A stretch of 64,000 nucleotides of DNA from an uncultured Alistipes sp. (GCA_910576555.1 CAJTIY010000001.1:620001-684000); one strand, 5' to 3'. Positions 51,825 to 62,200 are shown, numbered from the stretch's first letter. Notes: a model not told the origin generated them from the letters alone. Program-made: numbers and translations.

Positions 51825-51894
51825 CCGGAGCGCTCGCCGGCGACCGGACATATCCCCTGAAGCGGGCGGACGAATCGACTATTTCGTCCGCCTG

Positions 51895-51926
51895 TTTGCA
51901 TTTTATCGAAACAAAGTTTAACTTTG
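51895..51926 (+). promoter_or_regulatory. Promoter of the DUF2089 gene
   Basis: TTTG at 51895-51898, a 20-nt spacer and TAACTTTG at 51919-51926. Both boxes are perfect. The -7 box is the right arm of the palindrome listed next. Confidence 0.82.
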
Positions 51927-51928
51927 TT
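51910..51928 (+). promoter_or_regulatory. Operator-like perfect 9-1-9 palindrome on the DUF2089 promoter
   Basis: AACAAAGTT, one T, AACTTTGTT: a perfect inverted repeat with 9-bp arms. It covers the -7 box and its spacer end, so a dimer bound here would block RNA polymerase. The gene product downstream has a helix-turn-helix, which makes autoregulation plausible. Confidence 0.6.
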
Positions 51929-51946
51929 AAAGATGACTTGCAAATC

Positions 51947-52231
51947 ATGAAACGAATCCCCACCCTTTGCCCCGCCTGCGGCGAGCAGCTGCGCATCCGC
52001 AGCCTCGGGTGCCCGGCATGCGAAACCGCCGTGACGGGCGACTTCGCGCTTCCGCCCCTGCTGCAGCTTCCGCAGGCCGAACAGGAGTTCGTGCTCGAAT
52101 TCGTCCGCAACAGCGGATCGCTCAAGGAGATGGCCCGCAGCATGGGAATCAGCTACCCCACGGTCCGCAACCGTCTCGACGACATCATCGCCCGCCTCAG
52201 AACCTACGAAAACCATGAAACGACTCGTTAA
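51947..52231 (+). CDS. DUF2089-type zinc-ribbon/HTH protein
   Basis: Small protein of 94 residues. A zinc-ribbon with two CPAC knuckles (Cys8/Cys11 and Cys22/Cys25) is followed by a predicted helix-turn-helix (SLKEMARSMGISYPTVRNRLDDIIARL, residues about 58-84; quoted in parts as EMARSMGISYPTVRNRLDD). It is probably a DNA-binding regulator. ATG 51947 is fixed by the promoter just upstream, which leaves a leader of only about 15 nt. The next gene overlaps it by 17 bp, so the two are coupled. Confidence 0.84.
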   Translation: MKRIPTLCPACGEQLRIRSLGCPACETAVTGDFALPPLLQLPQAEQEFVLEFVRNSGSLKEMARSMGISYPTVRNRLDDIIARLRTYENHETTR

Positions 52232-52793
52232 CCCCTTCCGCTACGTCGCGGGCGGCCGGGCCCTCGCGCTGGGCCTCGCCTTCATCGCGATCGAAAGCTG
52301 CTGGCTCCATGCGCTGGGGCTCTACCAGAACAGCTACCTGCATTTCGGCCCCGCACCCGCCGGCTTCACGCTCGCGCAGACTGCCGCAGCGCAGGCATCG
52401 ATGTGGCTCCTGCCGGCCCTGCTCCTCTACGCCTGCGGCGCACTGCTCTCCGGCTCGAAGATCCGCGTCATCGACATCTTCGGCACCACGGCGCTGGCCC
52501 AAGCGCCGCTCCTGTTGCTGCTGGCGCCCCTCTCGATCCCGTCGCTCGCGGAGCTGCTGCAACGCGTCGCGACGACGCTGCTCGCCGAAGGGAGGCTCCC
52601 CACGCCGGCGGAGACGACGGCGCTCACCCTCTACGGCATCTGGTCGCTCGCGGCGCTGGCGCTCTGCTTCGTCCGCAACTACCAAGCCTACGCCATCTCG
52701 TGCAACCTCCGCGGGGGCCGGGCCGTCGGCTCCTACATCGCGGCGGTCGTCGTCGCGACGCTCCTCACGCAATTCATCCCCACGACCTTCTGA
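52215..52793 (+). CDS. Yip1-like multi-pass membrane protein
   Basis: Protein of 192 residues with about five hydrophobic segments (GGRALALGLAFIAIESCW; ASMWLLPALLLYACGALL; IFGTTALAQAPLLLLLAPLS; TLYGIWSLAALALCFV; SYIAAVVVATLLTQFI). The layout and the short cytoplasmic start MKRLVNPF resemble the Yip1 family, but the match is weak. It overlaps the DUF2089 gene by 17 bp, so the regulator may control this protein or sense its activity. The function is unknown. Confidence 0.65.
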   Translation: MKRLVNPFRYVAGGRALALGLAFIAIESCWLHALGLYQNSYLHFGPAPAGFTLAQTAAAQASMWLLPALLLYACGALLSGSKIRVIDIFGTTALAQAPLLLLLAPLSIPSLAELLQRVATTLLAEGRLPTPAETTALTLYGIWSLAALALCFVRNYQAYAISCNLRGGRAVGSYIAAVVVATLLTQFIPTTF

Positions 52794-52805
52794 TCCCTCC
52801 CGGCC

Positions 52806-53762
52806 ATGAAACGCATCCTCTGCCTCGCCCTGCTCCTCGGCACGCTCGCGGCCGCAGCCGAAGAGCGCCCCTTCCGGCTCGAACGCGACTTCGGCACCCT
52901 CTGCGGCACACTGCTGGTACCCGACGGCGGAGCGGAAGCCGTCGCCCTGATCATCGCCGGCTCGGGTCCCACCGACCGCAACGGCAACAACCCCCTCGGC
53001 TCGGGCGCCGACACCTACCGGCTGCTGGCCGAGGCGCTGCACGAAGCCGGCATCGCCTCGCTGCGCTACGACAAGCGGGCCATCGGGTCGAGCCGCCTCG
53101 ACGACCCCTCGCAGCTGCCGCATCTGACCCTCGACGACTACGTCGCCGACGCCGCGGCGCTGGCCGACCGGCTCGCCGCCGAGGGATTCCGCCGCGTGGT
53201 GCTCGTAGGCCACAGCGAGGGAGCGCTCGTCGCCCTCCTCGCCGCGCAGCGCACCGCAGCCGCCGCGGCCGTCGTCACGCTCGCCGGCCCGGGCTATCCG
53301 ATGGACGAAATCCTGCGCCTGCAGCTGGCCCGCCAGCTGGCGCCCGCCCGCATGGACCTGCTGCTGGAGGCCGAAGGGATCATAGCGGCGCTCGAACGGG
53401 GCGAACGGGTCGACATGAACTACCACGCCCGCGAGCTCTACGCGTTGTTCAACCCCGGGATCCAGACTTTCTGGTCGTCGGTGTTCCGCTACGATCCGCG
53501 CCGCGAAATCAGGGCGCTGCAATGCCCCGTGCTGATCGTCGGCGGCGACAACGACCTGCAGGTTCCCGCCGACAACGCCGCAGCGCTGGCCGCGGCGCAG
53601 CCCCGGGCCCGCAAGGTCGTGATCGAGGGGATGACCCACACGCTCAAGCACTCCGGAAGCACATCGCTCGACGAGCAGGCCCGCACCGTCTATGCCGATC
53701 CCGCGCTGCCGCTGGCCGAAGGGCTCGCGGAGGCGATCGCGGGCTTCATCGAGGCATTGTAA
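52806..53762 (+). CDS. Secreted alpha/beta-hydrolase
   Basis: Protein of 318 residues with a signal peptide (MKRILCLALLLGTLAAAAEE). The alpha/beta-hydrolase nucleophile elbow GHSEGA is seen after a strand VVLVGH; the acid lies in GGDNDLQVP and the base His in GMTHTLK. An opening oxyanion stretch IIAGSGPTDRNGNN with the N-terminal GTLLVP resembles the Bacteroidota acyl-esterases of the dienelactone-hydrolase kind. Probable esterase or lipase; the substrate is unknown. It lies 12 bp after the membrane-protein gene. Confidence 0.88.
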   Translation: MKRILCLALLLGTLAAAAEERPFRLERDFGTLCGTLLVPDGGAEAVALIIAGSGPTDRNGNNPLGSGADTYRLLAEALHEAGIASLRYDKRAIGSSRLDDPSQLPHLTLDDYVADAAALADRLAAEGFRRVVLVGHSEGALVALLAAQRTAAAAAVVTLAGPGYPMDEILRLQLARQLAPARMDLLLEAEGIIAALERGERVDMNYHARELYALFNPGIQTFWSSVFRYDPRREIRALQCPVLIVGGDNDLQVPADNAAALAAAQPRARKVVIEGMTHTLKHSGSTSLDEQARTVYADPALPLAEGLAEAIAGFIEAL

Positions 53763-53789
53763 CCGGCTCCCGCGCCGACGCCGCACAAA

Positions 53790-53829
53790 CGATTCGCCCC
53801 TGCCGGAACATTCCGGCAGGGGCGAATCG
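53790..53829. terminator. Long hairpin between convergent genes
   Basis: Arms 53790-53808 and 53811-53829 are perfectly complementary (19 bp) around CA. It lies 28 bp after the hydrolase stop and 22 bp before the MFS stop on the other strand, so it could end both. No T run follows on either strand. Confidence 0.65.
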
Positions 53830-53850
53830 CAACGTTACGGGAATCCCGAC

Positions 53851-55140
53851 CTACGCTTCGGCCGGCTCCTCGGCGGACTTCCCGTCGGGATAGGTGAAGG
53901 GAACGAACCACGTGATAAGGAAGGCGGGGATCGTGGCCAGCAGCGCCCACAGGAAGAAGGCGCGGTAGCCCACCGCATCGCTGATCAGGCCGCTGATCAT
54001 GCCGGGCAGCATGACGCCCAGATTGGCCAGCGCCGAACCGAAGGCGTAATGGGCCATCTGGTGCTTGCCGGGGGCCACCTGCTGCATGATGAAGAGCGTG
54101 AGACCCACGAAGCCGAATCCGTAGCTGAAGTATTCGAAGACGATGGCGCCGCACACCAGCACGGGATTCGACGGCTGCGCCCACGCCAGCAGGGCATAGA
54201 CCGCGAAGGGCACGTTGAAGATGCAGCAGAGCGGGAAGAGCGCCTTGCGCAGCCCGCGCCACGAAATGAAATAACCGCCCAATATCGACCCCACGATGAA
54301 GGCCACCACGCCGAAGGTTCCGTAATAGAGGCCTATTTCGCTCTTGGCGAGCCCCATGCCCTGTTCGGCCACCGGAGCCTTGAGGAAGAGCGGCACGATC
54401 TTGATGACCAGCCCCTCGGCGAAGCGGTAGAAGACGATGAAGGCGATGTAGATCCAAATGTAGCGCTTGCGAAAGAACTGCAGGAACACCAGCCCGGTCT
54501 CGCGCATCGTTTCGGCCAGACCGGCGCCCGCACGGGCCGTGGCGCCGCCCCCGCTGGGAAGCATCCGCATGTGGTAGAGTCCCAGCACGAAGAGGATCGC
54601 GCCGCAGATACCCATGATCGTCATCCACGCATAGAGCACGCCGACACGCTCCTCGAGCACGCCGGCCAGATAGACCAGTCCGCCCATCGCCGTCACTTTG
54701 GCGATGTTGTAGAAGGCCCCCTGCCAGCCGATGTAGCGGGCCTGCTGCGTCTTGGAAAGCTCGTGGATGTAGACGCCGTCGAGCGCGATGTCGTGCGTCG
54801 CGCCGCTGAAGGCGACGACGAACATGATGGCCACCGCATAGGGGAAGAAGTCGGGCAGCGGCAGGGCCATAGCCACCAGCGCGAGCGAGACGCCCGAGAG
54901 GAGCTGCGTGGCGACGACGAAGAACTTCTTCGTGCGGTACATCTCCATCAGGGGGCTCCAGAAGGGTTTGAGCGACCACGGAAGGATGAGCAGCGAGGTC
55001 CAGAAGGCGACCTGCGCATCGCTGATCCCGAAGTCGTTGAACATCAGCGGAGCCACGAGGTTGAGCAGAATCAGCGGGAGGCCCATGGCGAAATAGGCCG
55101 TGGGCACCCACTTGAGGGGCGAAACGGTTTTTTCTTGCAT
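53851..55140 (-). CDS. MFS transporter (AmpG-like)
   Basis: Twelve-helix major facilitator of 429 residues. It starts MQEKTVSPLKWVPTAYFAMG; the longer start at 55149 uses GTG and lies in the intergenic gap. Helix-rich blocks include FWTSLLILPWSLKPFWSPL, a family motif in Bacteroidota sugar and muropeptide permeases, and VTAMGGLVYLAGVLEERVG. It probably takes up the sugar or glyco-conjugate released by the divergent locus. It lies 52 bp after the ROK gene, on the same strand. Confidence 0.87.
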   Translation of the reverse strand: MQEKTVSPLKWVPTAYFAMGLPLILLNLVAPLMFNDFGISDAQVAFWTSLLILPWSLKPFWSPLMEMYRTKKFFVVATQLLSGVSLALVAMALPLPDFFPYAVAIMFVVAFSGATHDIALDGVYIHELSKTQQARYIGWQGAFYNIAKVTAMGGLVYLAGVLEERVGVLYAWMTIMGICGAILFVLGLYHMRMLPSGGGATARAGAGLAETMRETGLVFLQFFRKRYIWIYIAFIVFYRFAEGLVIKIVPLFLKAPVAEQGMGLAKSEIGLYYGTFGVVAFIVGSILGGYFISWRGLRKALFPLCCIFNVPFAVYALLAWAQPSNPVLVCGAIVFEYFSYGFGFVGLTLFIMQQVAPGKHQMAHYAFGSALANLGVMLPGMISGLISDAVGYRAFFLWALLATIPAFLITWFVPFTYPDGKSAEEPAEA

Positions 55141-55192
55141 ATGATTCACGATTCGATAGGGTTAGTCGATTCGGTTGCCGCAGGGCGTGCCG

Positions 55193-56401
55193 CTACAGCA
55201 GGTGCAGCGACTTGCCGCGGGCCAGCAGGCAGGCGCCCACCACGCCGGCGCTTTCGCCGAGTTTCGAAAACTTGATTTCGGTATCCTTGCTCACCATCCG
55301 GAGCGAATATTTGTTGATCGCGCTCTTGACGGGCAGCATCAGGCAGTCGCGCGTCGTGGCCAGCGTGCCGCCCAGCACGATGAGCTCCGGATTGAACATG
55401 TTGATGAGTCCCGCCAGCGCCTTGCCGAGCGTATGGCCCACGGACTCCATGATTTCGATGGCCAGCACGTCCTCCTTCAACACGGCGGCGAGAATATCTT
55501 CGAGCGTGATCTCCTCACCGTTCTTGAAGCGGTCGGAGAGCATCGAGATGCGGCCTTCGCCGAGTCTCTCGAGGAAGATGCGGTGCACGGCCGAGCCGGA
55601 GGCGCCCGTCTCGAGGCAGCCCCGCTTGCCGCAACGGCAGATGACCTCGTTGTCGAACATCGGGAAATGGCCGTACTCGCCCGAGAATCCCGACTTGCCG
55701 TAGAAGAGCTTCCCGTCGATGACCATGCCCAGCCCCAAGCCCCAGCTGGCGTTGACGTAGAGCATCGTCTTCACGTTGTCGCCCACGCCGGACATGTACT
55801 CGCCGTAGGTCGCCGCACGGGTGTCGTTCTCGATGTAGACCGTATAGCCCAGACGCTCCTCGAGAAGCTGGACCAACGGCTGCTCCTCGACGAAGAAGTA
55901 GCTGTAGCTGTATCCCGACTCGGTGTTGACGCGCCCCGAGATGCTCACGCCGATGGCGAGAATCTTCTTTTTCGCCAGATTCTGCCGGGCGATGAAGGCC
56001 CGGATCACGCCGCAAAGGCGGTCGATCGACTCGAGGGAGTTGCCCGAAACGAGGTAACGCTCCTCGTGGTTGGCCACCACCTGCGCCTTGAAGTTAATGG
56101 CGGCAAGACGCACGGTATCCTTCCGCAGCTCGACCCCCACGAAATAACCCGCATGGGGATTCAGCCCGTAGATGTTGGGCTGGCGGCCGCCTACGTTCGA
56201 CTGCTTGCCGAAATCGTAGACGAAGCCCTCCTCGATCAGCTCGCCGAGGAACTTCGTGACGGTGGGGACGCTCACCATGAGCGCCTTGCTCAACTCCGTG
56301 ATGCTCGTATCGCCTCCGAGGATATACAGATTGAGTATCTGCTGCTTGAGAAGCGCAGCCCGATTCTTCTCCTCGACCTGTTTGAATAAAGTGCCACCCA
56401 T
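55193..56401 (-). CDS. ROK-family transcriptional regulator (NagC-like)
   Basis: Protein of 402 residues. An N-terminal winged helix-turn-helix (DTSITELSKALMVSVPTVTKFLGELIEEGFV) precedes the ROK sugar-kinase-like domain. The zinc site is CRCGKRGCLETGASG and the ATP/ligand motifs include IGVSISGRVN and LIVLGGTLATTR. ROK repressors such as NagC and Mlc respond to phosphorylated or free sugars. It is divergent from the NAGPA/SusCD locus, 396 bp from its first gene, which suggests that it controls both sides. Confidence 0.92.
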   Translation of the reverse strand: MGGTLFKQVEEKNRAALLKQQILNLYILGGDTSITELSKALMVSVPTVTKFLGELIEEGFVYDFGKQSNVGGRQPNIYGLNPHAGYFVGVELRKDTVRLAAINFKAQVVANHEERYLVSGNSLESIDRLCGVIRAFIARQNLAKKKILAIGVSISGRVNTESGYSYSYFFVEEQPLVQLLEERLGYTVYIENDTRAATYGEYMSGVGDNVKTMLYVNASWGLGLGMVIDGKLFYGKSGFSGEYGHFPMFDNEVICRCGKRGCLETGASGSAVHRIFLERLGEGRISMLSDRFKNGEEITLEDILAAVLKEDVLAIEIMESVGHTLGKALAGLINMFNPELIVLGGTLATTRDCLMLPVKSAINKYSLRMVSKDTEIKFSKLGESAGVVGACLLARGKSLHLL

Positions 56402-56533
56402 CGGTTCTACCTATTTATATTAAAGGCGGAAAACCCGCCACGCTTCGCGAATGCCGGCTGCGAGCCCTCGCACGCAGCCCGACGAACGGCTGCCGGACGC
56501 GGGCGTTCGACAAAAAAAACTGCAACCTGACCA

Positions 56534-56563
56534 CAAAGATAGATAAAGAATTTTATTTATCAA
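56534..56563 (-). promoter_or_regulatory. Promoter of the ROK-MFS operon
   Basis: On the - strand: TTG (56563-56561), 19-nt spacer, TATCTTTG (56541-56534). The ATG at 56401 is about 130 bp downstream, a long leader. Confidence 0.7.
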
Positions 56564-56673
56564 TGCCCGATGGCTAAAAGCGATATCCGGTCCGGCCGCT
56601 CCCCGTTTGCCCATCATGCAGCGAAAGAACTGATTCGACAAGGTACGCAAAATAAAATTTATTACACAAAATA

Positions 56674-56704
56674 TTGTTTGAACTAATTTTTATTATTAGA
56701 TTTG
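56674..56704 (+). promoter_or_regulatory. Promoter of the NAGPA-SusCD operon
   Basis: TTG at 56674-56676, a 20-nt spacer and TAGATTTG at 56697-56704. The ATG at 56798 follows after 93 bp. Confidence 0.72.
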
Positions 56705-56797
56705 CAGTGATAAAAGAATTTTTATACGACCGAGGTCCCGAGCCGACGCGAAGAATCGATACCGAACCGACCGCAAACCAATCCATCCTACAACCTT

Positions 56798-57838
56798 ATG
56801 AGCCATTCGCCCCTTTGCAAATTGCTCCTGTTGCTGTGCTTGGCAACGGGAATCTGCGCATGCAGCGACGATTCGTCGACACCGCACTACACCTTCCCCG
56901 ACGGCCCCTCCCAAAAGCCCGAGGAGCCCGATGAACCCGAAGTATCGCCCTACCCCGCAGGACTCACCGTCGTCGATTTCACGGACGATCTGGGTGGGGG
57001 TAAGCGATGCTTGGGATTCATCGCCACGGTCGACCCGAAGGTCAATCCGCAGCTGCGTTTCAACGCCGTACACTGCCCCAAGCAGAAGACCCCGACGGCC
57101 ATCCACGCCGCTTTCGCCGCCGAAGGCAAGGGCAGACCCTGCGTGACGATCAACGCCGGCTACTGGTGGGCGGGCAACTCGTTGAGCCTGCTCATCACGG
57201 ACGGCGTCGTGAAATCGATCGAGAATCAGACCGTGGAGCGCAACGGACAGACGGTGTACCCCGTACGCGCCGCCTTCGGACAGATGAACGACGGCAGCCT
57301 CCAGAGCCGCTGGATCTACTGCCTGCCCAGCCTCGATGACAAACCCTACGCCTTCCCGTCGGCGCTCGACAACGACGAGCGCACCCACACCTACATGTCC
57401 GCGCCTCCGACCTCGAACTACCCCGGCGCCGAGCCTTGGACGCCGCGCGAAGCCGTCGGCGGAGGTCCGATGCTGGTGTATGAAGGCAAGAACGTAGCCG
57501 TGGAGAACTACTGGAAAGAGGTGTTCGACGGCGGCGGCATCGCCGGAACATCGCGCCAGCCCCGCACGGCGATCGGCGCCACGGCCGACGGCAAGATCAT
57601 CCTGCTCGTCTGCGACGGCCGCAACATGCGCGGCAGCGCCGGATTCACCCTCTCGGAACTGGCCGACAAGCTGATCGCGCTGGGCGCCGTGAAGGCCGTC
57701 AACCTCGACGGCGGCGGCTCCTCGACGATGGTCGGCATCGAAGGTACGGTGCTCAACCGCCCCAGCGACACGGGATCGAAAGAGAACATCGTGCAGCGGA
57801 GCATCTCGACCGCCGTGGTCATCTCGGAAACCAATTGA
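56798..57838 (+). CDS. NAGPA-type phosphodiester glycosidase lipoprotein
   Basis: Protein of 346 residues with a lipoprotein signal (GICAC, Cys22) and a proline/glutamate linker. The core is the phosphodiester glycosidase domain of the NAGPA family: INAGYWW opening, then AVGGGPMLV, SRQPRTAIGATADGKIILLVCDGR, and the end NLDGGGSSTMV (parts of the conserved active region). The family removes a sugar (GlcNAc in mammals) from a phosphodiester, as in the uncovering enzyme. Here it is the first gene behind the promoter and stands before a SusCD pair, so it probably acts on a glycan with phosphodiester links. The exact sugar is not known. Confidence 0.88.
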   Translation: MSHSPLCKLLLLLCLATGICACSDDSSTPHYTFPDGPSQKPEEPDEPEVSPYPAGLTVVDFTDDLGGGKRCLGFIATVDPKVNPQLRFNAVHCPKQKTPTAIHAAFAAEGKGRPCVTINAGYWWAGNSLSLLITDGVVKSIENQTVERNGQTVYPVRAAFGQMNDGSLQSRWIYCLPSLDDKPYAFPSALDNDERTHTYMSAPPTSNYPGAEPWTPREAVGGGPMLVYEGKNVAVENYWKEVFDGGGIAGTSRQPRTAIGATADGKIILLVCDGRNMRGSAGFTLSELADKLIALGAVKAVNLDGGGSSTMVGIEGTVLNRPSDTGSKENIVQRSISTAVVISETN

Positions 57839-57850
57839 TTCTTCCCATAC

Positions 57851-59170
57851 ATGAAAAAACTACTGACGATCCTTTGCGCAGCCTGCGCCGCATGGGCCTG
57901 CGCACCGAACGGAGAGCGCGCGGAGAAACGATGCTACATGTGGTTCGACTGCGAAGCCAACTTCGCGCTGGCGAACGACCCCGACTCGATCCGCTACTAT
58001 CTGGAGAAGTGCCGCGAGGCAGGGTTCACCGACGCCGTGGTCGACGTGAAGTCGATCATGGGCGAGACGGTCTATAAGAGCGCCCATGCGCCCTTCATGC
58101 ACGAATGGGGCGGCGTCTCCCGTCCGGAGACGTACGACGTGCTGGGCCACTTCATCCGCATCGGCCACGAACTGGGCATGCGCGTTCACGGCTCGCTGAA
58201 CATCTTCGCCGGCGGACACAACTTCTTCGACCGCGGCATCATCTACGACGACCACGCCGACTGGCAGTCGATGGTCTCGACGCCCGAGGGGATCGTTCCC
58301 ATCAGCACGATCAAGACCAACTACAACGGCATGCTCAACCCGGCGAATCCCGAGGTGCGGGCCTACGAGCTCGACATCCTGCGCGAGTTCGCCGAGAAGT
58401 ACCCCGAGGCCGACGGCATCATCTTCGACCGCGCCCGCTTCGACGACATCACCTCGGACTTCAGCCCCCTCTCGAAGGAGCTCTTCGAGGAGTACGCAGG
58501 CCTCAAAGTAGCCCGCTTCCCCGAGGATATCCTCTACTGGAAGCAGGACGACGCCGGCAACTGGAAGTGGGAGCAGGGTCCCCTCTTCCGCAAATGGATC
58601 GAGTGGCGCGCAGGCGTCATCAAGTCGTTCGTCGAGGAGAGCCACGCGGCCCTGAAGGCCATCAATCCCGACCTGCTCGTCGGCGACTACACGGGAGCTT
58701 GGTACCCGACCTACTACTACGTAGGCGTCAACTGGGCCAGCACGCAGTTCGATCCGGCCGAGTACTTCGACTGGGCGACCCCCGAGTACCGGCAGACGGG
58801 CTATGCCGACCTGCTGGACATCTACATGACCGGACTCTACTACACGCTGGTGACCAAAGACGAGGTCGACCGCGCCAACGGCACCGTGGGCCGCCGCACC
58901 GAAGCGGGCATGACCGACGAGCAGAGCTACTGGTACTGCGTGGAGGGCGGCGCCGAGTGGGCCCGCAAACTCACCTGCGGCGTGGTGCCCGTCATCGGAT
59001 CGCTCTACGTCGAGCAGTACGACGGCGATGCCGCGCAGTTCGAGCGGGCCGTCGCCGAAGCCCTGCGCTCGACCGACGGACTGATGATCTTCGACGTGAT
59101 GCACATCATCAAACGCGACTGGTGGCAACCCCTCGCCGAGGGGATCGCCGCTGCCGGACCGAACCAATGA
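57851..59170 (+). CDS. GHL10-like glycosyl hydrolase-like lipoprotein
   Basis: Protein of 439 residues with lipobox AWAC (Cys17). The body is a TIM-barrel of the GHL10/DUF187 and alpha-amylase-like type: FTDAVVDVKSIMGETVYKS, MRVHGSLNIFAGG, then ADGIIFDRARFDDITSDF, which holds the conserved Asp and Arg of the family at the end of a barrel strand, and FDWATPEYRQTGYADLLDIYMTGLYY. It is probably a glycosidase or a substrate-binding derivative. It lies 13 bp after the NAGPA gene. The substrate is unknown. Confidence 0.82.
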   Translation: MKKLLTILCAACAAWACAPNGERAEKRCYMWFDCEANFALANDPDSIRYYLEKCREAGFTDAVVDVKSIMGETVYKSAHAPFMHEWGGVSRPETYDVLGHFIRIGHELGMRVHGSLNIFAGGHNFFDRGIIYDDHADWQSMVSTPEGIVPISTIKTNYNGMLNPANPEVRAYELDILREFAEKYPEADGIIFDRARFDDITSDFSPLSKELFEEYAGLKVARFPEDILYWKQDDAGNWKWEQGPLFRKWIEWRAGVIKSFVEESHAALKAINPDLLVGDYTGAWYPTYYYVGVNWASTQFDPAEYFDWATPEYRQTGYADLLDIYMTGLYYTLVTKDEVDRANGTVGRRTEAGMTDEQSYWYCVEGGAEWARKLTCGVVPVIGSLYVEQYDGDAAQFERAVAEALRSTDGLMIFDVMHIIKRDWWQPLAEGIAAAGPNQ

Positions 59171-59204
59171 AACACCCAACAATAACTAACCTAATTCCAA
59201 TTCT

Positions 59205-62200
59205 ATGAAAGAGTTTCTCTCTGTTTTCCGGAATTCCCCGACAGCGAAGTCGTGTCTGCTGACACTGGCGTTGCTGCTGGTCGGTGCGGGCGAAGCGCTC
59301 GCACAACAGACCGTCAGGGGTACGGTAACCGACGAAGGCGGCAACCCGCTCGTCGGCGTGACCGTGGTGGTGGAAAGCACCAGCAAGGGTACGACCACCG
59401 ACTCGCGGGGCAACTACGCGATCGACGTCCCGAAAAACGGGACGCTGATCTTCTCCTTTATCGGCATGACCCCGCAGCGGGCCACCGTGGGGGGGGGAAT
59501 TTCGCAGCTCGACATCACGCTTAAGGAGGATGTCGCACGACTCGATGAGGTAGTCGTCATCGGCTTCGGCAACCAGCGCCGGGCCGACGTCACCGCCGCC
59601 GTCTCGCAGATCGACGGCAAGGAGCTGCAGCGCATGCCGATGACCAACATCTCGCAGGGTCTCGCGGGCCGCATGAGCGGACTCGTCTCGCTGCAGAGCT
59701 CGGGGCAGCCGGGCGAGGACCAAGCCTCGATGACCATCCGCGGCGCCAAGTCGGGCATCCTCTACATCGTCGACGGCATTCCGCGCTCGATCAACGACAT
59801 CGACCCCAACGACGTGGAGTCGGTCACCCTGCTCAAGGACGGTGCCGCCGTGGCGGTCTACGGTCTGGAAGGTGCGGGCGGCGTGATGATCGTGACGACC
59901 AAGCGCGGACGCGAGGGCAACATGACCCTCACCTACAAGGGCTCCTACGGAGCGTCGTTCAACACCTCCTACCCCGAATTCCTCGACGGCCCGGGCTACG
60001 CCTACTGGTACAACAAGGCGCTGGAGATGGACGGCAAGGACCCCATCTTCACCGCCCAGCACGTAGCGATGATGAAGCAGGGGACCAACGGCTGGGGCAA
60101 CACCAACTGGTTCGACCGGATCTTCGGCACCGGCACCACCCACCAGCACAGCATCACCTCGACCGGCGGCAGCGAACGCTTCAACTACTTCGCATCGCTC
60201 GGCTACATGGATCAGGAGGGCAACATCAAGAACTTCGACTACGAGCGCTACAACATCCGCATGAACCTCGAATCGAAGATCGCCCGCAACCTCACCTTCA
60301 CGCTCGGCATGGCCGGCCACATCGGCGACCGCAAGTCGCCCGGATTCCCCGCCGGCGGTACCTCGAGCTCGCAGGTCTCCTCCGCACCGTGGCTCTCGAT
60401 CGCCGAGCAGGCCGCCTATGCGCATCCCTATCTGCCGACGACCTACGACGGGCTTCCCACGGCCAGCCTGAACAATTACGGCAACACGATCAACCCCGTG
60501 GCGGCTACCGAGCTGTCGGGTTACTCGAAGTCGCAGACCGTCGCCGTGCAGACCAACGCTTCGCTGCAGTGGGATCTGCCGTGGGTGAAGGGCCTGCGCA
60601 TGAAGTTCGTGGGTTCGTACGACCGTTCGGCGACCACCTCGAAGATACTCGCGACGCCCTACTTCCTCATGGCAGCCAGCCTCCCCAACGGCGACAATCA
60701 GGAGATCACCTACCGCAAGGCCTCCGACCCGCGCAACAACGCCGATGTCTCGACGGGCAAGAAGACCAACAACCTGACCGAAGGCTACTCGCAGTGGCGC
60801 CGCATCACCTCGCAGGCCAGCCTCTCCTACGAAAACACCTTCGCCGAGAAGCACAACGTGAACCTGCTGGCGCTCATCGAAACCCGCGACTACAAGACCA
60901 ACAACTTCTCGGCCTCGGGTAAGGACATCCCCTTCAAGGAGCTTCCCGAGCTCGATTACGCCACCTCGCCGGCAGACAAGCCCATCGGCGGCAGAAGCAA
61001 CGCCAACCGCCGCGTGGGTCTGGTGTTCCGCGCCCAGTACAACTACGCCGACCGTTATCTGGCCGAGTTCTCGGGCCGTTACGACGGTTCGTACAAGTTC
61101 TTCGGCAACATCGGCGGCAAGCGCTGGGGCTTCTTCCCCTCGGTTTCGCTCGGATGGCGCATCTCGGAGGAGAACTTCTTCAAGCCGCTGCGCAACGCCG
61201 TGGACAACCTGAAGATCCGCGCGTCGTTCGGTTCGCTCGGAGACGATGCGGGTTCGTCCGCCTACGCCTACATGAGCACCTTCAGCAACGTGGCCAACTA
61301 TCCGAGTCTGGTGCTCGGCGGCAAGGGCCAGAACGGCCTGATGACCTCGGTGGTCGCCAACGAGCTGCTCACGTGGGAGCGCAACTACTCCTACAACGTC
61401 GGCTTCGACCTCGCGATGTGGAACGGCAAGCTGGGCATCGAGTTCGACGCCTTCTACAACTACATCTTCGACATTCTGGCGCCCAACAGCGGCAAACCCT
61501 CCTCGATGGGTGGTTACTTCCCCACTTACGTGAACAACAACGCACAGGACGTGCGCGGCATCGACGTGAAGCTGACCCACCGCAACCGCATCGGTAAGGA
61601 CTTCACCTACGGCGTGACGGTCAACCTGACGTGGGCCAAAGACCGCTGGATCAAGTATCAGGACAGCCCCAACACGCCCGACTACGCCAAGCACCTCGGC
61701 CACTCGCGCTACATGACGATGGGTTACATCGCCGACGGTCTGTTCCAGAGCGAGGAGGAGATCGACAACTCGCCCTACATCGTCGGCATGCGTCCCCAAG
61801 TCGGCGACATCAAGTACAAGGATCTGAACGGCGACGGCGTGATCACCTACGACCAAGACCGCGCATACATCGGCCGCGGTCAGCGTCCGCAGTTCAACGG
61901 CAGCATCAACCTCAACGCCGCTTGGAAGGGCCTCGAGTTCGACATCCTGTTCGTGGGCGCCGCCCTCTGCGATGTCTCGCTGATGGGCACTTACTACAAC
62001 TGGAACGAGGACTCCACGATCTTCACCCGTCCGTTCAAGGCGGGCGCCAACTCGCCGCGCTATCTGGTGGAGAACTCGTGGACGCCCGAAAACCGCAACG
62101 CCCAGTATCCGCGCCTCTCCCTGACGCCGCCCAACAGCAGCAACGCCCACGCATCGACCTTCTGGTACCGCGACGGCAAGTACCTGCGCATGAAGTCCGT

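Larger units (their letters stand above)
56402..56797. other. Divergent intergenic control region
   Basis: A 396-bp region that becomes AT-rich (56520-56710). It carries the two promoters listed next. I saw no clear ROK operator. Confidence 0.6.

Noticed and set aside
56677..56704. TTTG at 56677-56680 as the -33 box for the NAGPA promoter
   Set aside because: The spacer would be only 16 nt; the TTG at 56674-56676 gives the usual 20 nt.
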